Shown here: positions 33,042-40,502 of the stretch, piece after piece
Layout of the letters: every line of letters starts with the position of its first letter
Position numbering within the stretch: position 1 is the first letter of the stretch
Origin: Aureisphaera galaxeae
GTDB taxonomy: Bacteria; Bacteroidota; Bacteroidia; Flavobacteriales; Flavobacteriaceae
DNA length: 64,000 nt
Direction of reading: 5' to 3'
Assembly (NCBI RefSeq): GCF_028561275.1
Contig: NZ_JAQQTF010000004.1
Location: 62,001-126,000 of the forward strand
Notes under the pieces: model-generated
Seen by the model: only the letters and a program-made list of their open reading frames with translations
What the model was told of the DNA's origin: nothing
Database searches by the model: none
Position numbers and translations under genes: made by a program

Positions 33042-34274
33042 TTACGATTCTTTCCCTATCTCTTCTATTTCTTTTGGAGTAAGCGGTTCATCCTTGAAAA
33101 ACTTCCGCAAGGAGTATATCAATACACCGAAAATCAACAATCCAAGGATGCAAAGGTGTAGATTAAAGTTAGAACCTTCTGGCATATAAGGCAAGAAAGC
33201 ACCTAGCACAAGCAAAATCTGGCTAGGCAACACCCTTAGGCTGGATACAATGGCATAGAATCTCTCAGGAGTATATTTTATGATGAGAGAGCTTATGGTC
33301 GGTATTACTAAGGTCTCACCCAGTCCAAAGAACACAAATGAAAGAAAAGTAACAATCAAGCTCAATTCACTTGATGCTTCTGGAAGAAACCTGAAAAGTA
33401 TAAATGCTATAGCCAAAGAAAGAAAGCCGAAAAACAACTTAATGAAACGATGCATGTACTTGGCATACCAAACGAAAACCGCTATAAGCCCTATGATAAA
33501 AGCAGGATAGGATTTTATGGACATAAATAAAGACGATGGTATGAGTTCCGAAAATGCGGCACTCACCTCAATGATTTTACCCATAGTGGCTCCTTCTCCC
33601 ATATTTTGAAAGAACCAGTATAAACTCCCAAAACCAATAATGAGTAAAAGGTTCAGATAATTATTGGAGAAATACCCCTTTACTTTGGTCTGAATAGGTT
33701 TCAAATTTGGAAGTTTGGTTATGAATAGAATGAGTGTTGAAACTAGCATCAGGAAACCACTTAAAACGAAGCCCATTTTGTAATTAAATACTCTTTCACT
33801 CAAGTATCCTATAGCTATAATTCCGAAGACTGCTCCAAGATTGGAAGCCAGATAGTATAAGGTTGTTCGGCTATCCATAAGCTTATCTTTATTGGAAATC
33901 GTTTTTCCGAACAAGGCAAATAGGTTCGGGCCATAAAAACCACTTCCCAATAGAACGAAACCTAAGCCGAGGTAGAATATCCATTGGACTTCAATACACA
34001 ATAAAAATGAGCCCAACATAAATAACAGTCCCCCAAAAAGCCCTGTGTTTTTATTTCCGGCGACCAGATCACCCAACAAAGCGCCCACGATTTCCGAAAG
34101 AATAAGAAAGGCCGTTACATATCCATACACTCTTAATGCCTTTTCCCGGGGCATATCCAAAGCCCCTTCTATCATGTAAAGGACGAGAATGGCTCTTAAT
34201 CCATAGTATGCCGCCCTATCCAAAAACAGGGACGAACAATACAGGTACATTTGTTTGGACTCTTCGTTGGCCAT
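33042..34274 (-). CDS. POT/PTR-like MFS transporter, divergent
   Basis: A 410-residue, ~12-helix inner-membrane transporter. The helix-1 sequence LFLDRAAYYGLRAILVLYM closely resembles the POT peptide-transporter start (ExxERFxYYGxRxxLxLY), but the first proton-coupling Glu is Leu16 and the second is Asp19; only Arg20 and the YYG are kept. It is also shorter than the usual 14-helix bacterial POT (~490 aa). Other POT-like features include FGLGETLVIPTISSLI. Peptide uptake is therefore doubtful; with glycosyltransferases on both sides it could move a glycan precursor, but that is inference. Confidence 0.75.
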   Translation of the reverse strand: MANEESKQMYLYCSSLFLDRAAYYGLRAILVLYMIEGALDMPREKALRVYGYVTAFLILSEIVGALLGDLVAGNKNTGLFGGLLFMLGSFLLCIEVQWIFYLGLGFVLLGSGFYGPNLFALFGKTISNKDKLMDSRTTLYYLASNLGAVFGIIAIGYLSERVFNYKMGFVLSGFLMLVSTLILFITKLPNLKPIQTKVKGYFSNNYLNLLLIIGFGSLYWFFQNMGEGATMGKIIEVSAAFSELIPSSLFMSIKSYPAFIIGLIAVFVWYAKYMHRFIKLFFGFLSLAIAFILFRFLPEASSELSLIVTFLSFVFFGLGETLVIPTISSLIIKYTPERFYAIVSSLRVLPSQILLVLGAFLPYMPEGSNFNLHLCILGLLIFGVLIYSLRKFFKDEPLTPKEIEEIGKES

Positions 34275-34288
34275 ATGTTTAGCAGGTG

Positions 34289-35050
34289 TTAGTTGATTTT
34301 ACGATACAACAACCAGAGGTTGACGTACCGTTTAAATACCGAAAAGGCATTAATATAGGCTAGGATAAAACCTTCTTTGCCATCTAGAATGCCCAATCGA
34401 AGCAAATACTGATGCCAAAACCGATACCATGGACGGAAAAGGAAGTGGTACAAGTTGGGTTTTTTACCCCTTTTGTACAACATTCTTGCTTGCAGGGTAC
34501 TATATCGATGCAATTTCCCCGTATAGTCATCCAAACTTTTGTAGGTGTGGTGCGGAAGTCGGGCCTTTAATTTCCCAATAGTGCCATTAACATCCAGTGT
34601 TTCGTGCACCAAATTTCCATTGTATCTCCCGTGTTCCTTTTTGAAAACGCGAACCACCCAATCTGTCTGAAACCCACTGTATTTAATACGCTTTCCCATA
34701 AAGTGGAGTTGCCGTTTTACACTATAAGCGACTGCTTTTGGGTTTTTTAGTACGTTTTGAATTTCGTTTGCCAAGGCCTCGGTGATTTCCTCATCAGGAT
34801 CAAAAAAGAGGATCCAATCGTTCGAAGCTTGGGCAATTGCAAAGTTTTTCTGTTCACTGAAATTATCGAAAGCGCGTTCTACGACTTTTACCTTGTCAAA
34901 TTGGGAAGCTAACGATACAGTATCGTCTGTGCTATAGGAATCTACGATGATGATTTCATCTACGAAATGGAGACTTTTTATAAAGCCCTCGATCACGGGG
35001 CCTTCGTTCAGGGTAATGGCAACTGCACTGATTTTAGTCTCCTGCTCCAA
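34289..35050 (-). CDS. GT2 glycosyltransferase, WaaE-like
   Basis: A 253-residue GT-A enzyme beginning at TTG 35050 (MEQETKISAVAITLNEG); no ATG fits the conserved N-terminus. Core motifs: VDEIIIVDSYSTDDTV, FSEQKNFAIAQASNDWILFF, the metal-binding DPDEEI, and YNGNLVHETL then HHTYKSLDDYTGKLHRYS. This pattern matches the WaaE/KdtX group, which adds glucose to LPS core heptose. It has a close paralogue at 35860-36597. It ends 14 bp from the transporter gene start, so the two are probably co-transcribed. Confidence 0.85.
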   Translation of the reverse strand: MEQETKISAVAITLNEGPVIEGFIKSLHFVDEIIIVDSYSTDDTVSLASQFDKVKVVERAFDNFSEQKNFAIAQASNDWILFFDPDEEITEALANEIQNVLKNPKAVAYSVKRQLHFMGKRIKYSGFQTDWVVRVFKKEHGRYNGNLVHETLDVNGTIGKLKARLPHHTYKSLDDYTGKLHRYSTLQARMLYKRGKKPNLYHFLFRPWYRFWHQYLLRLGILDGKEGFILAYINAFSVFKRYVNLWLLYRKIN

Positions 35051-35086
35051 AGGTGGTGTTTAATTTGGGTAAAAGTAATAATTTTA

Positions 35087-35126
35087 CTCGCAAAGCGAGC
35101 GTGAAATGCTCCGAGGCTTGTCTCGA
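35087..35126. repeat. Short palindromes in divergent GT2/deacetylase gap
   Basis: CTCGC-AAA-GCGAG (35087-35099) and CGAG-N6-CTCG (35112-35125) are two adjacent hairpins with TCG/CGA arms, similar to the units at 4146-4256. Confidence 0.45.
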
Positions 35127-35137
35127 AGTAATTCATA

Positions 35138-35145
35138 TAAATTTG
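35138..35145 (+). promoter_or_regulatory. Promoter, polysaccharide deacetylase gene
   Basis: TAAATTTG matches TAnnTTTG exactly, with a TTG at 35118-35120 (17-base spacer). It ends 13 bases before the TTG start at 35159, which supports that start over the later ATG at 35180. Confidence 0.5.
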
Positions 35146-35158
35146 AAGGATACGGATT

Positions 35159-35863
35159 TTGGCAAAACTCCCTATTTTAATGTATCACAAAGTAGACCCA
35201 CAGCATAGTGTTGGGTTAACCATTGCTACCTCAAAATTGGAAGCTCAGCTACACTATTTGTCTCAGCAGGGATACAAAAGTTACCATTTGTCCGAATTGC
35301 AATCCCTTTCGCAGCTCCCTCAAAAGAAGAATATCGTCCTTACGTTCGATGACACCTATGTGAATCAGATGGAGTATGCCGTACCCCTTTTAGAGAAGTA
35401 CCAAATGAAGGCTACCTTCTTCATCCCGCTGAAATATATAGGCGATAAAGACCGCTGGAACGACACTCCCGAATCTATTATGGATGTAGAATCTTTGAAA
35501 AACCTTCCTACAGGCCTTATAGAATTGGCCTATCACAGCTATGCCCATAAGAAATACAATGCGCTTTCGCCTTCGGAAACCGAAGAGGATACTCGTGAAG
35601 CATTCCGTGTAGTTTCAGAAAAAGAACTGAAGTTGCATCCTTCGGTTGCCTATCCGTACGGGAAATTCCCAAGGGATGCTGAAGGCAAAAAGGTATTCTT
35701 TCAGCATTTAGAGGACAATGGCTTTCAATTTGGATTGCGTATTGGAAATCGGGTGAATTCCTTTCCGTTTTCGGATCCTTTCGAAATCAATAGGATTGAT
35801 GTGAAAGGGGAGTGGAGCCTGGCTAAATTCAAAAGAAGACTTCGCTACGGGAAGTGGTTTTAG
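35159..35863 (+). CDS. Polysaccharide deacetylase (NodB-fold)
   Basis: A 234-residue carbohydrate esterase family 4-type enzyme that removes N- or O-acetyl groups from a sugar chain. It starts at TTG 35159 (MAKLPILMYHKVDP). Motif 1 is VLTFDDTY (catalytic and metal Asp), motif 2 is HSYAH (metal histidines), and motif 3 YPYGKFPRD is present. There is no signal peptide, so it acts in the cytoplasm or is membrane-peripheral, unlike peptidoglycan deacetylases; modification of a lipid-linked glycan precursor is likely from context. Its stop overlaps the stop of the convergent GT2 gene by 4 bases. Confidence 0.85.
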   Translation: MAKLPILMYHKVDPQHSVGLTIATSKLEAQLHYLSQQGYKSYHLSELQSLSQLPQKKNIVLTFDDTYVNQMEYAVPLLEKYQMKATFFIPLKYIGDKDRWNDTPESIMDVESLKNLPTGLIELAYHSYAHKKYNALSPSETEEDTREAFRVVSEKELKLHPSVAYPYGKFPRDAEGKKVFFQHLEDNGFQFGLRIGNRVNSFPFSDPFEINRIDVKGEWSLAKFKRRLRYGKWF

Positions 35864-36597
35864 CGCATTCCTTTTTTCAGTAGGATTAATTTTGCATATC
35901 GCTGAAAAACTCCATAGGCATTAATAGCCGAAATGCTCAATCCCGGGATTCCATCCTTAAATCCTCCTTTTAAAACATAGGAACTGAAAAATCGCCACGT
36001 AGGTTTAAAGAATAATAGGAAGAGATTGGCCTTTTTTCCTTTTTTCTGAAGTTGCTCCGCCTGGAACCAAGCATAGTTTTCCCGCTTTTGAATATAATGT
36101 TCGAGCCCTTTGTAGGTGAAGTGAAGCACTGGGTTTTTCAAGGTGCCAATACTTCCTTCCACATGCAATTTCTCGTGCACCAATCCAGTGTATTTAGTGC
36201 CTTCTCGTTTTACCAAGCGCAATACATTACTGCTATGGTGGTAAAGGAAGCGGTTCATGTAGAAGTGTGGGAAATTCAATTTGTAGCCTTGGTATTTCCC
36301 TTCGGTCATGGCCTTTTTTATTTCCAATTGAAGGAGATAGGTAATGCGTTCATCGGCATCCAAAAACAATACCCAATCACAGGTAGCATGCTCCAAAGCA
36401 TGGTTTTTCTGGTTCGAAAAGTTGTCGAATTCTCTTTGCAAGAAGACCTTAGCATATTTTTGGGCGATTTCTGGAGTGCGGTCGGTGCTAAAACTATCGA
36501 TCACAATAATCTCATCTGCAAACCGAGCCGATCGTATGGCTGCTTCCAGATAGGCTTCTTCGTTAAAAGTGGGTATGATGACACTTAGTGTAGGCAC
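35860..36597 (-). CDS. GT2 glycosyltransferase, WaaE-like paralogue
   Basis: A 245-residue GT-A enzyme beginning at GTG 36597 (MPTLSVIIPTFNEEAY). It shares with the gene at 34289 the ADEIIVIDSFSTDRTPEI, FDNFSNQKNHALEHATCDWV, metal-binding DADERI and VHEKLHVEGSIGTLKNP blocks, so the two are paralogues that flank the deacetylase. Probable LPS-core sugar transferase. A perfect -7 box lies only 4 bases before the GTG, so a leaderless message is predicted. Confidence 0.85.
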   Translation of the reverse strand: MPTLSVIIPTFNEEAYLEAAIRSARFADEIIVIDSFSTDRTPEIAQKYAKVFLQREFDNFSNQKNHALEHATCDWVLFLDADERITYLLQLEIKKAMTEGKYQGYKLNFPHFYMNRFLYHHSSNVLRLVKREGTKYTGLVHEKLHVEGSIGTLKNPVLHFTYKGLEHYIQKRENYAWFQAEQLQKKGKKANLFLLFFKPTWRFFSSYVLKGGFKDGIPGLSISAINAYGVFQRYAKLILLKKGMR

Positions 36598-36601
36598 GGC
36601 T

Positions 36602-36609
36602 CAAAGGTA
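36602..36609 (-). promoter_or_regulatory. Promoter -7 box, GT2 at 35860-36597
   Basis: TACCTTTG on the minus strand, an exact TAnnTTTG match, 4 bases before the GTG start. Faces away from the plus-strand box at 36641, making a compact divergent promoter pair. Confidence 0.5.
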
Positions 36610-36640
36610 ATCATTTTGCGGTTGAAAGGGGAAAGTTCGT

Positions 36641-36648
36641 TACCTTTG
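36641..36648 (+). promoter_or_regulatory. Promoter, GT2 at 36671-37504
   Basis: TACCTTTG, an exact TAnnTTTG match, with TTTTG ending at 36618 (22-base spacer). It ends 22 bases before the TTG start at 36671. Confidence 0.5.
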
Positions 36649-36670
36649 CATTCCATTAAAACAACGCATT

Positions 36671-37504
36671 TTGGATAGTTTAGGAATTTCGGTTGTCGTT
36701 AGTACATACAATAAGGAAGATTGGCTTCGTAAGGTGTTGGAAGGCTATAAATACCAGACCTATAATCATTATGAAGTGATCGTGGCCGATGATGGTTCCC
36801 GCGATACTACTCGAGAGCTTATCGAGTCCTTTCAGAAAGATTATCCCGTTCCGTTACGTCACATATGGCACGAGGACGATGGCTACCGCAGACAGCGTAT
36901 TCTAAACATTGCGATTACCGAAGCGAATATGCCCTACATCCTTTTTACCGACGGTGATTGCATTCCCCGTAGGGATTTTGTGGAAGTACATGCCAAATAT
37001 GCTGAAGAGGGTTATTTCCTATCTGGAGGATACTGCAAGCTTCCGATGAAAACCAGTGAGGTGATCGATGAGGATGATATCCGTACTGAGCGTTGTTTCG
37101 ATGTTTCTTGGTTGAAAAAACAAGATAAACTGAAAGGTACCCAATCCCTTAAATTGAATAGTGGTCCTGTCATGGCTTCTATTTTGGATTATCTTACGCC
37201 TACCAATGCCAGTTTCAATAACTGTAATTCCAGTGCTTGGAAGGAAGATCTCATTGCCATAAATGGATACGATGAGCGTATGCAATACGGTGGACCGGAT
37301 CGTGAGTTGGGTGAACGCTTGGAAAATTTCGGCCTTAAATCAAAGCAAATCCGCCATAAGGCTATAGTACTTCATTTAGACCACGCCCGTGGATACAAAA
37401 CCAAAGAATCGTTAGAGCGAAATCTCGCCATTCGTAAAGCCGTAAAGGACGAAAACAAGAAGTGGACGGAACATGGAATTGTAAAAGGACCAAAGCCTGA
37501 GTAG
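36671..37504 (+). CDS. GT2 glycosyltransferase with galactosyltransferase-type C-terminus
   Basis: A 277-residue GT-A enzyme from TTG 36671 (MDSLGISVVVSTYNKEDW). Motifs: YEVIVADDGSRDTTRELI, the DxD-like ILFTDGDCIPRRDF, and C-terminal NCNSSAWKEDLIAINGYDE followed by YGGPDRELGERL, the Glyco_transf_7C block that carries the catalytic acidic residues. Similar proteins add hexoses or hexosamines in capsule or LPS synthesis. Single gene on the plus strand; followed by a 324-base gap filled with repeats. Confidence 0.87.
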   Translation: MDSLGISVVVSTYNKEDWLRKVLEGYKYQTYNHYEVIVADDGSRDTTRELIESFQKDYPVPLRHIWHEDDGYRRQRILNIAITEANMPYILFTDGDCIPRRDFVEVHAKYAEEGYFLSGGYCKLPMKTSEVIDEDDIRTERCFDVSWLKKQDKLKGTQSLKLNSGPVMASILDYLTPTNASFNNCNSSAWKEDLIAINGYDERMQYGGPDRELGERLENFGLKSKQIRHKAIVLHLDHARGYKTKESLERNLAIRKAVKDENKKWTEHGIVKGPKPE

Positions 37505-37828
37505 GCTTTAGTCGATAGTCTTTGGTCTATAGCCTTTTGGGATACGGCGTGAAATTTTTACCACTGTAATTTTTTTGTCATTGTAGAAATTGGCATTTGG
37601 GACGCTGAGTGACACGAAGGGTTGTATCGAGGTGTCGACACGTCCGACTTTCCTTATATAGCTTGCTCTTAGGGCACCTCGATACGTTTTACTTCGTAAA
37701 ACACTCGGTGTCCCGATTTCAACCCGCTAACTCGGAACCTGCAACCTTCAAACCGAAAATTGTATAATGTAAAAGTTGAAATGTAAAACGTAGCTAGTAC
37801 TTAGCACTTAAAACTCAGCATTTAAAAC
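37505..37828. repeat. Repeat-filled intergenic island
   Basis: No gene in 324 bases. It contains, in order: a CTATAGAC-word unit on the minus strand (37509-37532), an imperfect palindromic element on the plus strand (37599-37636, starts GGGACGCTGAGTG and ends TATCGAGGTGTC), the same element inverted (37674-37713), and a tract of degenerate ACTTAAAAC/ACTCAGCA words (about 37795-37832) that runs to the end of the next gene. All modules recur in other gaps of this window. Confidence 0.7.
37599..37713. repeat. Inverted pair of GGACACTGAG-type palindromic elements
   Basis: The plus-strand copy (37599-37636) and the minus-strand copy (37674-37713, reading GGGACACCGAGTG then TATCGAGGTG) face each other across 37 bases and could fold into a long hairpin. 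Each copy by itself has complementary ends (GACACT-like and AGTGTC-like). Confidence 0.65.
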
Positions 37829-38404
37829 TTACAACTGAGAATATGCTCCCACCTTCCAATACGTATCGTCGGTAGTACTGTGCACCACTTCGAAGGCTTC
37901 TTCCTTTAATTTGGGGTTTTCCTTGAAGTATTCCCAACAGGTAGCGCCTTCCCGGAAAATGGAAACAATGAGGATTCCGTTTTCATGCAGTCCGGAGAGA
38001 ATATTATTCAGTACACGAGTACGTTCCGAATCGTGAATGTAGTAGAAGGCCTCATTCAGAATAATAGCGTCATAAATTTCCTTGGGCTTAAAATTAAGCA
38101 GGTCATGGGTTTCAAAATCGGACTTGGGGAAGTTTTGCTTTTTGGCCATTTTTACGGAAACCTCGGCATAGTCAACTCCGAGAAAGGATTCAAATCCATC
38201 ATAGGTCAATCTGCGGTTAAGCACTCCGTCGCCACAACCTAAATCCAATATACTTTTTGGCTGAAAGCGCTGTAGGTAATTATCGATCTGTTCATAGCGC
38301 ACACGCTCTTTTTCACCACCCAACTTATCCCACTTACCACGCAGGTATTGGCTATTGAATTTCATTTTCCGTTTCCAATGCCGAAATCGGTCCTTAAACT
38401 TCAT
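37829..38404 (-). CDS. Class I SAM-dependent methyltransferase
   Basis: A 191-residue methyltransferase with a basic N-terminus (MKFKDRFRHWKRKMKF). Motif I is SILDLGCGDGVLNRRL (about residues 53-68), followed by FLGVDYAEVSVKMAKK and the post-core YDAIILNEAFYYIHDSE. Methyltransf_23/25-type, as is common among surface-glycan genes. It overlaps the upstream GT9 gene by 11 bp and is co-transcribed with it, so its acceptor is probably the LPS core or a linked sugar. Confidence 0.85.
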   Translation of the reverse strand: MKFKDRFRHWKRKMKFNSQYLRGKWDKLGGEKERVRYEQIDNYLQRFQPKSILDLGCGDGVLNRRLTYDGFESFLGVDYAEVSVKMAKKQNFPKSDFETHDLLNFKPKEIYDAIILNEAFYYIHDSERTRVLNNILSGLHENGILIVSIFREGATCWEYFKENPKLKEEAFEVVHSTTDDTYWKVGAYSQL

Positions 38405-39479
38405 TTTTGGGAGGGTTTAGATGGTGTTTCAAATACGGCTTAAGTTTATCTAGAATGCGTTTTGGGGTCAATTTACGGTATAATTGTTCAGGATTGCTTT
38501 CTATTTCCTTTTTTTCTTCCCGGGACAAACTTTCGAAATAATCTTCATCGTCTTCGAATAAATGAATGGAATCGTGCTTCTTTCCATCTTCAAAACTATT
38601 CCAATGCGATTTTGTGATATAGGGAGAATAGATTGTAAAGGTGGGGCGATCCAGTGCCTTGGCAATGTGTACGCTTCCGCCTTCATTAGAAATAAGGAGA
38701 TCGCATTTGTTCATTAAGGTGACGAATCCACGGATGGAATCTTCATAGATATCCAAATCGATCTGTTCTTTGAATTTACACATCTCATAAATCTTCAAGG
38801 CTTCTTCTTTCTGATGCGGTGCATAGTTGAAGAGTAAAGTTGCCTTGTGGTTTTCGGCCAGATAATCGATGAGTTCTGCAGTATATTCGTAGGGCAGGGA
38901 CTTGTTCGGAGTACTGCCCAAAACGCCTAACATAATCACGGGACGTTCAAACGAATCAATCCGATTGTAATTTTGTTCTTCTTCATTCAGGAAAATGCGA
39001 TACATAGGATCTGGGCTCTCCATACCAAAGGCTTCTTCCAACAAATTCATTCTATCTTCCAGCGCTTTTCCACAGGGTAAAGTGGCCTTGTCTAAAAAAG
39101 TAACGGTTTGGGTATAGAAGCGGAACTTCAGTTTTTTGTTCTTTCGCTTGAATCCAACACGAATAGGCGCCTTGGAAAACAAGCACATCATCCGGCTTTG
39201 AAACTTGGCGTAGGGATCGATGATAATGTCGTACTTTTCTTTTCGTATTTGGCGAATGGTTTTGAGCAATACAGATATTTTTTTCAGTTCTGCATCCTTG
39301 GCCAAAATGATCCTGTCTATGTTGGGATTTTGCTCCAACACACCCGCTGTATAATCGTAAACGAAATAGGTGATATGCGAGTTTGGGAAATGCGATTTAA
39401 GATTATTGGCCAGAACCGATGCGATAAGGACATCGCCAATTCTTTTGTTCTGTATGACAAGAATTTTCTTTGGTTGCAT
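38394..39479 (-). CDS. GT9 family (ADP-heptose:LPS heptosyltransferase-like)
   Basis: A 361-residue GT-B enzyme of glycosyltransferase family 9, which adds heptose from ADP-heptose to the LPS inner core on the cytoplasmic face. N-terminal VIQNKRIGDVLIASVLANNL is the family hallmark (I-G-D-x-l), with HITYFVYDYTAG and YDIIIDPYAKFQSRMM after it; the C-domain has VIMLGVLGSTPNKSLPYEY and the donor site LLISNEGGSVHIAKALDRPT. It is divergent from the LPS-kinase-like gene (43 bases between starts), a pairing that strengthens both calls. Confidence 0.9.
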   Translation of the reverse strand: MQPKKILVIQNKRIGDVLIASVLANNLKSHFPNSHITYFVYDYTAGVLEQNPNIDRIILAKDAELKKISVLLKTIRQIRKEKYDIIIDPYAKFQSRMMCLFSKAPIRVGFKRKNKKLKFRFYTQTVTFLDKATLPCGKALEDRMNLLEEAFGMESPDPMYRIFLNEEEQNYNRIDSFERPVIMLGVLGSTPNKSLPYEYTAELIDYLAENHKATLLFNYAPHQKEEALKIYEMCKFKEQIDLDIYEDSIRGFVTLMNKCDLLISNEGGSVHIAKALDRPTFTIYSPYITKSHWNSFEDGKKHDSIHLFEDDEDYFESLSREEKKEIESNPEQLYRKLTPKRILDKLKPYLKHHLNPPKNEV

Positions 39480-39522
39480 TACCTTCGCAAGGTATCTTTT
39501 TTTTGAATTTTTAAAAATTAAA

Positions 39523-40278
39523 ATGCCGACGAACTTCGTTGTACATCCCGAATACCAAGATCAACAAGATATGCTGTTGGGGTTATTGAAGAATTTCGAT
39601 ACTGCTGGGGAATATGTGGTAAAGGGAGAACGGAATGCTATCAAGAAATTTGAGGTGGGCGATACGGTGTTCAATATCAAAAAGTTCAAAACCCCGAATG
39701 CATTTCAAAGTTTGGTATACCGATTCCTTAGGAAGGGAAAGGCCAAACGTTCCTTTGAGTACGCCAAAAAACTGGAAGAGTTGGGTATTGGTACTCCTGC
39801 TCCCGTGGCTTATTTTGAACGATTCGGATTCGGATTAAAGGAAAGCTACTACATTTCCAAACACATGGAATATGATTTCGATTTCCGAGTGCTAAACCAT
39901 AATCCGTTATGGCCCAATCGAAAGGAGATTCTGGAGCAATTCGCGGCCTTTACCTTTCAAATGCACGAAAAAGGAATCAATTTCTTGGATCATTCCCCAG
40001 GGAATACACTCATCTGCGAAGCTGGAAATGGAAACTATAATTTCTACCTAATCGACCTGAACCGCATGCGTTTTGAGGATATGGGGTTCAAAAAGCGCAT
40101 GCATAATTTTAGGCGACTGTGGCTTTCCAAAACCATGATCAATATCATGTCGCCTGTATACGCAAAGCTTTGTGGTATGTCCGAAGACGAGGTTCATCAT
40201 TGGATGACCTACTATTCCCGAAATTTTCAGAGGAAGGTCAATGCGAAGAAGTTGAGAAGGCGAAGACGGAGGAAGTAA
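39523..40278 (+). CDS. LPS-kinase-like (Kdo/WaaP-type) protein
   Basis: A 251-residue protein-kinase-fold enzyme expected to phosphorylate an inner-core sugar (Kdo or heptose). From the ATG at 39523 (MPTNFVVHPEYQDQ) the ATP-binding lysine is probably K53 or K54 (FNIKKFK), the catalytic loop reads LDHSPGNTL (Asp156, Asn161) and the metal-binding aspartate is in LIDLNRMRF (Asp178). A strongly basic tail (KLRRRRRRK) may hold it at the membrane. An in-frame start further upstream (39370) lies within the divergent GT9 gene and is unlikely. The pairing with GT9 supports an LPS role. Confidence 0.82.
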   Translation: MPTNFVVHPEYQDQQDMLLGLLKNFDTAGEYVVKGERNAIKKFEVGDTVFNIKKFKTPNAFQSLVYRFLRKGKAKRSFEYAKKLEELGIGTPAPVAYFERFGFGLKESYYISKHMEYDFDFRVLNHNPLWPNRKEILEQFAAFTFQMHEKGINFLDHSPGNTLICEAGNGNYNFYLIDLNRMRFEDMGFKKRMHNFRRLWLSKTMINIMSPVYAKLCGMSEDEVHHWMTYYSRNFQRKVNAKKLRRRRRRK

Positions 40279-40302
40279 TCGGTTCCGAGTTCTAGGTTAT
40301 GT

Positions 40303-40383
40303 GGACACTGAGTGTTCTACGAAGCTGAGAGGATCGAGGTGAAGTAGAATAGCCTGCAAGCCGTAGGATTGTATCGAAGTGTC
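40303..40383. repeat. GGACACTGAG-type palindromic element
   Basis: Begins GGACACTGAGTGTTCTACG and ends TATCGAAGTGTC, with an internal ATCGAGGTG (40333-40341). Outer ends GACACT and AGTGTC are exact complements. Third copy of the family in this window. Confidence 0.65.
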
Positions 40384-40472
40384 AGTTTTCATTAGACAGT
40401 TTTCTGTTGGCGGGTTTCGGGTTCAAGGTTGACGAACTCGGTGAAACCAAACCTCCAAAACTATCAACCATC

Positions 40473-40491
40473 GACTATAGACTATAGACTA
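40473..40491. repeat. GACTATAG word repeat
   Basis: GACTATAGACTATAGACTA, 2.7 tandem copies of a 7-base word. Related tracts lie at 37509-37532 (inverted) and 42020-42052. Confidence 0.6.
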
Positions 40492-40502
40492 TCAACTACC
40501 GC

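Noticed and set aside
36052-36588. A 178-residue open frame opposite the GT2 gene
   Set aside because: Antisense to conserved glycosyltransferase motifs; no own promoter or protein family.
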